The translations under genes and the position numbers were made by a program. A model generated the notes under the pieces. That model was not told where the DNA came from. It worked only from the letters and a program-made list of their open reading frames with translations, and made no database searches. This document shows positions 1-5,773 of a stretch of 6,843 nucleotides of DNA, piece by piece. Position 1 is the first letter of the stretch. The number at the start of each line of letters is the position of its first letter. Source of the DNA: Nanobdellota archaeon (GTDB lineage: Archaea > Nanobdellota > Nanobdellia > Pacearchaeales > GW2011-AR1). The stretch spans positions 1 through 6,843 of the forward strand of contig JAGVIM010000250.1 of NCBI GenBank assembly GCA_020056045.1, read 5' to 3'.

Positions 1-132
1 TTCACAGGCATTCATAAGGAAATTAAAAAAATGAAGAAACCAATTAATATGTCGTTAGGAAATATTAACGGGATAAAACAGCTTAACCTAAAGATACAAA
101 TAATTAAAAACTTCCTAATAATTAATTTTTAA
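1..132 (+). CDS. C-terminal end of an unidentified protein (5' truncated by window edge)
   Basis: Frame 1 is open from the first base to a TAA at 130-132, giving the last 43 residues of a protein (starts FTGIHKEIKK, ends NFLIINF). The stop overlaps the pheA start as TAATG, the usual sign of translational coupling, so it is probably the upstream member of the same operon. The tail is Lys/Ile/Asn-rich with no motif I recognise. From context an aromatic-pathway enzyme is a reasonable guess, but the visible residues do not match the C-termini I know for chorismate synthase or EPSP synthase, so I assign no function. Confidence 0.5.
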   Translation, partial: FTGIHKEIKKMKKPINMSLGNINGIKQLNLKIQIIKNFLIINF

Positions 133-973
133 TGAAAGTAGCATATTTAGGCCCTGTAAAAACTTATACTGAAAAAGTAGCAATAGAAACATTTCCAGAT
201 CTAGAACTAATTCCCATGCAACCAATAATTAAAGTAGTTAAGGCAGTTGAAAATAAAGAAGTTGATTTTGGGATTGTTCCATTGGAAAATTTCTATGAAG
301 GAGAGGTAAGGGAAACTCTTGATGCACTTACTGAATGTAAAAATACTTTTATAATAAAAGACAAAGCAATTCAGATAATACACTGTTTAGGAGTTCCTAA
401 AGATAACAAAAAAATTGAAAAAATATACTCTAAAGACCAGGCCTTAGGTCAGTGTGGAAAATATATTTATGAAAATTACCCTAATATAATTACAATTGCA
501 ACCTCCAGCACTTCAGAAGCAGTTGAAAAAATTGCAAAAGAAAAATTATTAGACTCAGCTGCAATTGCATCTGAAGAAGCATTAAAAAACTATGGATTTA
601 AAATAATTGCAAAAGATTTATGCAAAAATAATAAAACAAGGTTTGCTGTTCTTGGAAGAGAGAAAAATAAACCCTCTGGAAAAGATAAGACCTTTTTGGT
701 TTTCCATCCAATTGAAAAAGACAAACCAGGAACATCGCATGGGAGTCTTGGATTTTTTCCAATCTTGGGATTAATTTAGAGTATATACAATCAAGACCTG
801 ATGGCAAAGGAGGATATTATTTTTATATTGAGTTAACAGGTCATGAAAATGAAGAACCTGTTCAGATAGCACTAAAAGCATTAAAATATGCACTAGACCC
901 TGAGAATAAATATCCAGAGTCCTTAAAAATTCTTGGAAGCTATCCAAATACAGACTGGAAAAATAAAATATAA
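132..973 (+). CDS. pheA: Prephenate dehydratase with a frameshift in the ACT domain
   Basis: PheA converts prephenate to phenylpyruvate, the committed step to phenylalanine, in the cytoplasm. Residues 1-175 are the catalytic domain: YLGP near the N-terminus, VPLEN (49-53) followed by EG.V..TLD, SKDQALGQC (100-108), STSEA, and the TRF motif (169-171). An ACT domain (regulatory, Phe-binding in the family) begins near residue 186 with DKPG. The ATG frame stops early at TAG 777-779 after 215 residues. From about base 758 the -1 frame continues the domain: GINLEYIQSRP (ESRP-like), a YYFYIELTGH strand, and the closing LKILGSYP, to a TAA at 971-973. One extra T in the T6 run 753-758 would restore a 280-residue protein, normal for PheA. 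The cause may be a sequencing indel, a real mutation or frameshifting. The start overlaps the previous stop (TAATG), and tyrA follows after 1 nt. Confidence 0.9.
753..758 (+). other. Frameshift site in pheA (T6 homopolymer)
   Basis: The reading frame encoding the ACT domain changes here. Upstream, frame 0 reads DKPGTSHGSLGFF. Downstream, frame 0 gives only PILGLI and then a stop, while the -1 frame reads SNLGINLEYIQSRP, the expected continuation of a PheA ACT domain. Seven Ts instead of six would join them exactly. Homopolymer runs are common places for sequencing or assembly indels and also for real slippage. Confidence 0.85.
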
Positions 974-974
974 A

Positions 975-1760
975 ATGAAAATCAATATAGTTGGTGGAAG
1001 TGGAATAATGGGCTCAGTCCATAAACCTGTCTTAGAAGCAGCAGGCCATAAGGTTATTATTTCTGGGAGAAATTCCACTCCAACAATGGAAGAAGCAGCA
1101 CAAAATTCTGATTTAACAATTATCTCAGTTCCAATACCAGTAACAGAAGATGTTATTAAGAAAATAGCATCACATTGCACCGCAATAATGGATTTCACAA
1201 GTCTGAAAAACTTTCCATTAAATGCAATGTTAAAATATTCTCCAAAAAATTGTGAGGTGGGAGGATTACATCCATTATACGGAAGTGTTTCTTCAATAAA
1301 GGATGAGACAGTAATATACTGTCCAACAGAAAGATCAGGAAAAAAATGTCAGGAAATTATTGATGCATTAAAGTTAGCTGGTGCAGAAATAATAACTGCA
1401 ACTCCGGAAGAGCATGATCTTAAAATAGCCCTAACTCAAAATGCAAGAATAAAAATATTAGAAGCCTATGCGCTTTTAATAAAAGATTCTAAAATGACCA
1501 TTGAAGAAGCATATAAATTTTCACCTCCGCCAACAAAAAAAATACTTGATTTAATAGCAAGGCAGGTAAATGAAAATAATGATGAAATGTACAAAGCAAT
1601 GCAAAAATATAATCCTTCAGATAAGAAAATAAAAGAAAATTTAATAAAAATATTAAAAAATCCAGAAAATGCGCCAGAAAAAATAAGAGAATTATTTAAT
1701 GACAATCTTAAGTCAGCTCAGGAAAGAGCAAAAAAAGCAATAGAGAATCAAACCTCATAA
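975..1760 (+). CDS. tyrA: Prephenate dehydrogenase (monofunctional, archaeal type)
   Basis: TyrA oxidatively decarboxylates prephenate to 4-hydroxyphenylpyruvate, the tyrosine branch. Residues 1-30 form a Rossmann beta-alpha-beta with GGSGIMG (7-13). The second strand ends in SGRN (30-33); an Arg there, instead of an acidic residue, is often linked to NADP preference, which is inference here. GLHPLYG (97-103) holds the conserved His (H99) equivalent to the catalytic His of the TyrA family, and PEEHD (144-148) is the usual late motif before the helical dimerisation domain. Length is 261 residues, without a chorismate mutase fusion. I chose the ATG at 975 because the nucleotide-binding strand starts there (MKINIVGG); an in-frame ATG at 933 would add 14 residues unlike the family and would lie inside the pheA ACT-domain coding region. 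It starts 1 nt after the restored pheA stop, so the two are almost certainly co-transcribed. Confidence 0.92.
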   Translation: MKINIVGGSGIMGSVHKPVLEAAGHKVIISGRNSTPTMEEAAQNSDLTIISVPIPVTEDVIKKIASHCTAIMDFTSLKNFPLNAMLKYSPKNCEVGGLHPLYGSVSSIKDETVIYCPTERSGKKCQEIIDALKLAGAEIITATPEEHDLKIALTQNARIKILEAYALLIKDSKMTIEEAYKFSPPPTKKILDLIARQVNENNDEMYKAMQKYNPSDKKIKENLIKILKNPENAPEKIRELFNDNLKSAQERAKKAIENQTS

Positions 1761-1762
1761 AG

Positions 1763-1775
1763 AAACCTTTAAAAA
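1763..1775 (+). promoter_or_regulatory. Archaeal BRE/TATA promoter for secG-nac
   Basis: A purine-rich BRE-like GAAACC is followed by TTTAAAAA (1768-1775). The TTTAAA core ends 23 nt before the secG ATG and there is no Shine-Dalgarno, so transcription probably starts at or very near the start codon (leaderless mRNA). The same geometry occurs before the gene at 4720. Confidence 0.65.
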
Positions 1776-1796
1776 TCACCTATTCTTCTAATTTTC

Positions 1797-1961
1797 ATGG
1801 CAAATCAAGGTATAAGCATGCCTTCAATGGGCGGCGGTTTAATAAGATATAATGAAGAATACAAGAGCAAATTTATACTTAAACCTACTCATGTAGTTTT
1901 ATTTGTAATATTAATAACAGCTTTTGTTCTTGCATTAAAAATTCTTAGCCCGATTAAATAA
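1797..1961 (+). CDS. secG: Preprotein translocase subunit Sec61-beta (archaeal SecG)
   Basis: A 54-residue membrane protein and the small beta subunit of the SecYE-beta protein-conducting channel. The N-terminal cytosolic part contains the family's Gly-rich stretch MPSMGGGLIRY (8-18), then an acidic/basic segment (NEEYKSKF) and LKP before a single C-terminal transmembrane helix at about 33-50 (VVLFVILITAFVLALKIL), ending in SPIK. Length, single tail-anchor-like helix and the GGGL-IRY pattern match archaeal Sec61-beta. It lies directly downstream of a strong TATA box and appears leaderless. The stop (1959-1961) is followed after 1 nt by the nac ATG, so it is the first cistron of a secG-nac pair. 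Confidence 0.9.
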   Translation: MANQGISMPSMGGGLIRYNEEYKSKFILKPTHVVLFVILITAFVLALKILSPIK

Positions 1962-1962
1962 A

Positions 1963-2313
1963 ATGTTTCCAGGACTAGACCCAAAAAAAATGAATGCTGT
2001 AATGAAACAAATGGGGATAGCTCAAGAAGAAATTGATGCAAAAAGAGTAATTATAGAGTGTGCTAATAAAAATATAATAATTTCAGATCCTTCTGTTACA
2101 AAAATAAAAATGCAAGGCCAAATAAGTTTTCAAATTACAGGAGATGTTTCTGAAGAAGAAGCAAGCTCATCATCTGAAGATGATGAGGATTCCAAATTTG
2201 TAGAAGACATTAAAACTATAATTGAAAAAACAGGATGTTCTGAAGAACAAGCAAAAAAAGCTTTAAATGATACAGACAATGATCTAGCAGAAGCAATATT
2301 AAGTTTAAGTTAA
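1963..2313 (+). CDS. nac: Nascent polypeptide-associated complex protein (archaeal NAC)
   Basis: Archaeal NAC binds ribosomes and emerging nascent chains as a homodimer. The 116-residue protein begins MFPGLDPKKMNAVMKQMGI, the typical archaeal start. The NAC beta-barrel domain spans about 17-62, with AKRVIIEC, the IIISDPSVTKIKMQG strand-loop-strand, and closing FQITGD. An acidic Ser/Glu/Asp linker (63-78) leads to a UBA domain (about 79-116: IKTIIEKTGCSEEQAKKAL.....DLAEAIL). The domain order matches alpha-NAC. It starts 1 nt after the secG stop, with no room for its own promoter or ribosome site, so translation probably depends on coupling with secG. The pairing of a ribosome-exit factor with a translocon subunit makes functional sense. 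Confidence 0.95.
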   Translation: MFPGLDPKKMNAVMKQMGIAQEEIDAKRVIIECANKNIIISDPSVTKIKMQGQISFQITGDVSEEEASSSSEDDEDSKFVEDIKTIIEKTGCSEEQAKKALNDTDNDLAEAILSLS

Positions 2314-2381
2314 AATTTAGTCATTAAATAAAAAAGGTTAATTCTACAGACTAATCTAAAAACATTTAACATTCCTGATAA

Positions 2382-2548
2382 AATCAAAAAAACAATGTGC
2401 CACCACATCCTAAAGGTTTTTTACTGCGGTAAAAAATCGCCTGCTGGCGAGTGTGGTTTGATTGGCCCTTGTTTTTAGGACCTCAAGAATTGAAAATAGT
2501 ATCATTTGCTACGACCCCATAATAAATTATGGAGTTTTCAATTCTTGA
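2382..2548. ncRNA. Structured repeat element, copy A (long form)
   Basis: This fills most of the 273-bp gap between the convergent ends of nac and the minus-strand nucleotidyltransferase. Described as + strand. P1: AAAAACAA(U)GUGCC at 2388-2401 pairs with GGCCCUUGUUUUU at 2464-2476, with one bulged U and one U-C mismatch. P2: ACCACA (2402-2407) pairs with UGUGGU (2452-2457) and stacks directly on P1. The P2 tip has two extra hairpins: a 10-bp stem 2415-2424/2429-2438 closed by the UNCG-type loop C(UGCG)G, and GCC/GGC around 2439-2448. A fixed linker AGGACC (2477-2482) leads to P3, UCAAGAAUU (2483-2491) pairing with AAUUCUUGA (2540-2548), extended by GAAAA/UUUUC and capped by two hairpins (2497-2511 and 2517-2532). 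It is G+C-richer than its surroundings, as RNA genes often are in AT-rich genomes. The strand is uncertain because helices fold either way. A DNA-hairpin mobile element is the main alternative. Confidence 0.6.
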
Positions 2549-2586
2549 CATAATAAATCTAACTCACACTATATGCATAAAAATTA

Positions 2587-3366
2587 TTAGAATACTTTTA
2601 AGTTTAAATTTTTTTTAAATAATGGGATATATTCCTCCCAAGTACCAATATCATTAAATCCTTGAGGAGTTAAACAAAGTTGCATCTTATATTTACTCTT
2701 ATTTTGAATACAATATTTTACAATTTGAGTAGTTGTATATAATTCAAGAGAATCTGTCTTAGATATAGATTTATCTATCTTAGATATAGATTTGTCTAAC
2801 TTACTTAATCTATTTGAAAGTATTATTATTCCACCTTTTGCAAGATTCCCAAAATCAGAATCCCGGGGTTTTTCTATTATATCTATAGGATTCAATTCAC
2901 CATCTTCTTTAATTATAGCAAACTTTGAAATGTCTTTAACCCTTGCAACATTAAATGTAATATCTGTTTTATTTAGTTTATGTTTTTTAACCATTTCTTT
3001 AATAAAATCATTTTCAGGAAAATAATTATCACAATCTGCAATAAGAACATCTTCATCTCCAATAAGATTTTGACATCTATAAAATGCTCCTGCATTACCA
3101 TCAAGAACATCTTGAAAAACATATTTTATTCTACAGTTATAATCACTTCCATCATTTAATAAACATTTAATCAAATCAGCTTTATAATTAACTACTATAA
3201 ATATATCTGTAATTTTTGCAGAAACTATCTGAAAAATAAGCCTTTCTATAACAGATCTAAAAGAATTATCTGAATTCAATTCTATAGGCATTAAAGCCTT
3301 AGGCATTATTTTTGAATAAGGCAAAAGTCTGCTTCCTTTCCCTGCTGCAAGAATTACGGCTTTCAT
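2587..3366 (-). CDS. RmlA-like sugar nucleotidyltransferase
   Basis: It probably couples a sugar 1-phosphate to an NTP, giving an NDP-sugar for glycan synthesis in the cytoplasm. Single NTP_transferase (GT-A-like) domain: the signature LAAGKGSRL (6-14) with PK at 22-23, DGNAGAF (89-95), the metal-binding DCDN (111-114), EKP (165-167), GGI (178-180) and the closing DIGTWEEY (239-246). At 259 residues it is shorter than glucose-1-phosphate thymidylyltransferases (about 290) and has no left-handed beta-helix acyltransferase extension. Substrate and nucleotide cannot be assigned. Residues 190-205 hold a duplicated DKSISK segment produced by a 21-bp tandem repeat. It is divergent from the glycosyltransferase at 3535, sharing a 168-bp promoter region, and convergent with nac. 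Confidence 0.88.
   Translation of the reverse strand: MKAVILAAGKGSRLLPYSKIMPKALMPIELNSDNSFRSVIERLIFQIVSAKITDIFIVVNYKADLIKCLLNDGSDYNCRIKYVFQDVLDGNAGAFYRCQNLIGDEDVLIADCDNYFPENDFIKEMVKKHKLNKTDITFNVARVKDISKFAIIKEDGELNPIDIIEKPRDSDFGNLAKGGIIILSNRLSKLDKSISKIDKSISKTDSLELYTTTQIVKYCIQNKSKYKMQLCLTPQGFNDIGTWEEYIPLFKKNLNLKVF
2758..2799 (-). repeat. 21-bp tandem duplication inside the nucleotidyltransferase gene
   Basis: Two adjacent 21-bp units (2758-2778 and 2779-2799), differing at only a couple of positions, encode the back-to-back heptads around DKSISKI/DKSISKT. The unit is seven codons, so the frame is kept. It lies between the GGI strand and the C-terminal DIGTW motif, where a surface-loop length change would be tolerated. 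It looks like a recent slippage duplication. Confidence 0.85.
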
Positions 3367-3404
3367 TAAATTTTTATTTTACGAATTTATTTATTTTAGA
3401 TTAA

Positions 3405-3413
3405 TATTTAAAT
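3405..3413 (-). promoter_or_regulatory. Possible TATA box for the minus-strand nucleotidyltransferase
   Basis: On the minus strand this reads ATTTAAATA, ending 38 nt before the ATG at 3366, which would give a leader of roughly 12-15 nt. A second AT-rich candidate (AAATAAAT near 3388-3395) would give a leaderless start. The region is so AT-rich that the choice is uncertain. Confidence 0.35.
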
Positions 3414-3471
3414 CAAGGTTATTTATTTTTTTAGGAACCCTTTAATTGGTCTTTTAATATTAGTATCTTAG

Positions 3472-3485
3472 CAAAGGTTTATAAT
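3472..3485 (+). promoter_or_regulatory. Possible BRE/TATA for the glycosyltransferase operon
   Basis: CAAAGG followed by TTTATAAT (3478-3485) resembles an archaeal BRE plus TATA box. It lies 49 nt before the ATG at 3535, predicting a leader of about 25 nt. A rival candidate, ATTTTAAA at 3496-3503, would give a start site within about 10 nt of the ATG. A GGGGT at 3513-3517 is too far from the ATG to act as a normal Shine-Dalgarno. Confidence 0.4.
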
Positions 3486-3534
3486 GTTTTCCTTTATTTT
3501 AAACCTAAGTTAGGGGTAAATTACTAAACTATTT

Positions 3535-4659
3535 ATGAAAGGTTTAATACTATATCTTGAGATTGGTCATGGTTTTAAGTCTCCTGCAATTGCTATACAA
3601 GAAAGCTTAAACGATCTAGGAGTAGAATCATTAGCATTAGATGCTTTTTCGGCACTTAACTCTAATCTTATAGATAAATTTTTTAAAAAAGGTTGGAATA
3701 CTTGTCTAAAACACCCATTTATTTTTGATATAATCTACAAATTAACTGATAACAAATTTAGATTTTTAGAATTAGCCCTATTACCTCTTTTTGAAAAAAA
3801 GATACTTAATCAACTAAAAACAATTAATCCAGATTTTATTATTTCTACACATTTTACTACCACTTTTTTATACTCTTTAATCATTAAAAAACATAAACTA
3901 AATATACCTTTCTTTGCATTTAATGGAGATGCAGTAACTAGCCATAGCTATTGGGTATCTAATGACTTATGTAACTATTACATTTCTACAAAAGAGGGTT
4001 ATAATTCTATGATCCAGTGTGGACAAGATCCTAAAAAACTAACTTTGTCTAGTTTTCCCATAGATAAAAAATTTAAAAAAAAATTTGATTCCCAAAAGAA
4101 AGAAAGAAAGAAACTAGGATTAAATAATAATTTTACTCTGTTAATTGTTCTTGGAGGTATGGGTATAGGAAACGCTAGAGAAATTATAGATAAATTAGAG
4201 GAAAAAAATATAAAAATACAAATTATTGTAGGATGCGGAAGAAATGAGAAATTAAAAAAAGAAATAACAAATTTAAGTTTATCTCTAAAAAATGTTAACA
4301 TAAAAGTTTTGGGATTTGTTAATAATATGCAAGATTACCTATATTGTTCAGATATTGTTGTAGGAAAATCTGGATTAAATTTTTTATTTGAAAGCATTTA
4401 TTTTAAAAAACCATTTATAGTAAGTATGGCTATGGCAAATGAAAAATTTGCAGCTAAGTATATAGTAGATAACAATCTAGGATTTTGGCCAAAAGATATA
4501 GAAGAATTAGTAAAAAAAATCTCTTTATTAAAAGAGTCAAAAAAAGAACTTAATCAAATAAAAGAAAACATTGAAAAATTAAAAATTTCATTTAAAACAG
4601 ATAGAATAACAAAAGATGTCCTAACTAAAACTATCAGATTCAAGAAAAATATATTATAA
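3535..4659 (+). CDS. GT28-type glycosyltransferase, MGDG synthase/MurG-like
   Basis: A GT-B fold enzyme that probably transfers a sugar from an NDP-sugar to a lipid or lipid-linked acceptor at the inner face of the membrane. The N-terminal half (1-185) resembles the MGDG-synthase domain: LILYLEIGHGFKSPA.AI.ESL at 4-25, the NPDFIISTHFTT segment (98-109), FNGDAVTSHSYWVSNDLCNYYISTKEGY (129-156, matching the family's D-x-x-H-x-x-W-x...D-x-Y-x-x-S pattern), then a SSFPIDKKF hinge (172-180). The C-terminal half is GT28-like: LGGMGIGNA (206-214), LGFVNNMQDYLYCSDIVVGKSG (259-280) and FESIYFKKPFIV (285-296), the donor-binding region. No transmembrane segment or signal peptide; basic patches could give peripheral membrane binding. 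At 374 residues it is normal for processive diacylglycerol glycosyltransferases. In an archaeon the acceptor may be archaeol-type, which is inference. Confidence 0.85.
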   Translation: MKGLILYLEIGHGFKSPAIAIQESLNDLGVESLALDAFSALNSNLIDKFFKKGWNTCLKHPFIFDIIYKLTDNKFRFLELALLPLFEKKILNQLKTINPDFIISTHFTTTFLYSLIIKKHKLNIPFFAFNGDAVTSHSYWVSNDLCNYYISTKEGYNSMIQCGQDPKKLTLSSFPIDKKFKKKFDSQKKERKKLGLNNNFTLLIVLGGMGIGNAREIIDKLEEKNIKIQIIVGCGRNEKLKKEITNLSLSLKNVNIKVLGFVNNMQDYLYCSDIVVGKSGLNFLFESIYFKKPFIVSMAMANEKFAAKYIVDNNLGFWPKDIEELVKKISLLKESKKELNQIKENIEKLKISFKTDRITKDVLTKTIRFKKNIL

Positions 4660-4684
4660 TTTCTTTCAAAAACAGTTGATTACC

Positions 4685-4698
4685 AAAAAATCTTTAAA
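4685..4698 (+). promoter_or_regulatory. BRE/TATA promoter for the NTase-HAD/kinase pair
   Basis: AAAAAATC precedes TTTAAA (4693-4698), which ends 21 nt before the ATG at 4720, with no Shine-Dalgarno. The spacing matches the secG promoter within 2 nt and predicts a leaderless transcript. The two downstream genes can therefore be transcribed separately from the glycosyltransferase 60 bp upstream. Confidence 0.6.
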
Positions 4699-4719
4699 CC
4701 CAGATCTTCTTATTTTAAA

Positions 4720-5769
4720 ATGAAAATGATAGTACCTTGTGCTGGAAAATCAGCTAAATTTCCAAATATGAGACCAAATTATATGCTAACTCATCCTGAC
4801 GGAAATTTAATGGTTAAAAAAGCTATAGAAGGAATCAAAGGTATAGAAAAAAAGGACATAATTATAACTTTATTAAAAGAACACGAAGAAAAATACAACA
4901 TTGTAAAAGGTTTAAAAGAGAATATTGGTCAAGAGATACAAATTATCTTATTAGATGAGCCTACTAAAAGTCAATCTGAGGCGGTTTATAAAACCATTAA
5001 GAAAGCTAATATTAACGAAGAATTTTTTGTCAAGGACAGTGATAATACTTTTTTTATAGAAATTTCAGGAGAGTATAGTTTTGTTTGCTATTCTGATTTA
5101 GTTGAATATTCTGAGATAAATCCTGCAGATAAGAGCTATATACTAATGAATAATCAGGGATTTATATTACAGATGATAGAGAAAAAAATAATATCTCAGA
5201 CATTTAATGTTGGAGGCTATTTTTTTAAGGATCCAAAGAAATTTATAAAAACTTATGAGAAGTTATCTAAAAAAGTAGATGAAAAAGATCTCTACATTTC
5301 ATATATAATAGAAGACATGATAATTAATGAAAATGAAATATTTATGGGGAAAAAAGTATCAGATTATCATGATTGGGGAACAGCAGAAGATTGGTTTAAA
5401 TATAGAAAAAAATTTAAGACCTATTTTTTTGACATAGATGGAATTTTTTTCAAAAATGCTGCACAATTTCATAATCCTCTTTGGATTAATACTACAATTA
5501 ATATAAAAAATGTAAACAAATTAATAGAACTCTCTACAAGCCCATATAACCAAATATTTTTCATCACTTCCAGACCTGAAAGTTATAGAAAATTACTCGA
5601 AAAAGAATTTAAAAAATTAGGAATTAAATACTCTGAACTAATTATGGGGTGTCTTCATGCAAAAAGAATAATCGTTAATGATTTTTCAAATACTACCGGA
5701 TTTCCTACTTGCGAGGCAATTAATATACCCAGAGACTCAGAAGATTTAGATAAATACTTAAATTCATAA
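4720..5769 (+). CDS. Nucleotidyltransferase-HAD phosphatase fusion protein
   Basis: Two domains in one 349-residue protein, like fusions found in bacterial capsule and LPS clusters. Residues 1-230 are an NTP_transferase domain: MKMIVPCAGKSAKFPNMRP start, SQSEAVYK (84-91), the metal site DSDN (106-109), NVGGYFF (163-169) and closing DWGTAEDW (218-225). Residues 233-349 are a small HAD domain: YFFDIDG with nucleophile D238 and D240, ITSRP (282-286, motif II), a Lys in HAKR (313-316) and motif IV-like VND (319-321), with no obvious cap. Together they suggest nucleotide activation plus removal of a phosphate from a related sugar or alditol phosphate. The signature loop is degenerate: where the family usually has RPK, this protein has RPN (18-20), so the conserved Lys is missing and activity is uncertain. 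The ATG at 4720 fits the leaderless promoter; the ATG at 4726 is an alternative. The kinase follows 4 nt after the stop. Confidence 0.83.
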   Translation: MKMIVPCAGKSAKFPNMRPNYMLTHPDGNLMVKKAIEGIKGIEKKDIIITLLKEHEEKYNIVKGLKENIGQEIQIILLDEPTKSQSEAVYKTIKKANINEEFFVKDSDNTFFIEISGEYSFVCYSDLVEYSEINPADKSYILMNNQGFILQMIEKKIISQTFNVGGYFFKDPKKFIKTYEKLSKKVDEKDLYISYIIEDMIINENEIFMGKKVSDYHDWGTAEDWFKYRKKFKTYFFDIDGIFFKNAAQFHNPLWINTTINIKNVNKLIELSTSPYNQIFFITSRPESYRKLLEKEFKKLGIKYSELIMGCLHAKRIIVNDFSNTTGFPTCEAINIPRDSEDLDKYLNS

Positions 5770-5773
5770 AACA

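Noticed and set aside
598..807. Minus-strand open frames inside pheA, tyrA (923-1198, 1466-1705), the glycosyltransferase (3999-4301) and the kinase (6042-6302), and a plus-strand frame at 2792-3025.
   Set aside because: All lie opposite genes with clear family motifs, have low-complexity Phe/Ile/Leu/Ser-rich products and show no motif or promoter.
933..974. Upstream ATG at 933 as the tyrA start.
   Set aside because: The 14 added residues do not resemble the family, and they overlap pheA ACT-domain sequence in another frame; the Rossmann strand begins at the ATG at 975.
2395..2478. 27-codon ORF in element A starting MCHHILK with four Cys, and a related open frame in element B (6747 to window edge, MCHHTLKDVVC).
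   Set aside because: The shared MCHH start comes only from the identical P1/P2 nucleotides; the proteins diverge at once, the identical downstream block 3 is read in different frames in the two copies, and the helices explain the conservation better. Not excluded, because B stays open to the edge.
2382..2548. Integron attC site or IS200/IS605-type end hairpin.
   Set aside because: The attC core consensus (RYYYAAC/GTTRRRY) is absent and no integrase or transposase is in the window. Hairpin DNA elements remain a general alternative, but there is no specific support.
2382..2548. Hammerhead or other known self-cleaving ribozyme, or C/D box RNA.
   Set aside because: No CUGAUGA/GAAA hammerhead core. 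The CUGAUAA just upstream of copy A is not repeated at copy B and there is no matching box D arrangement.
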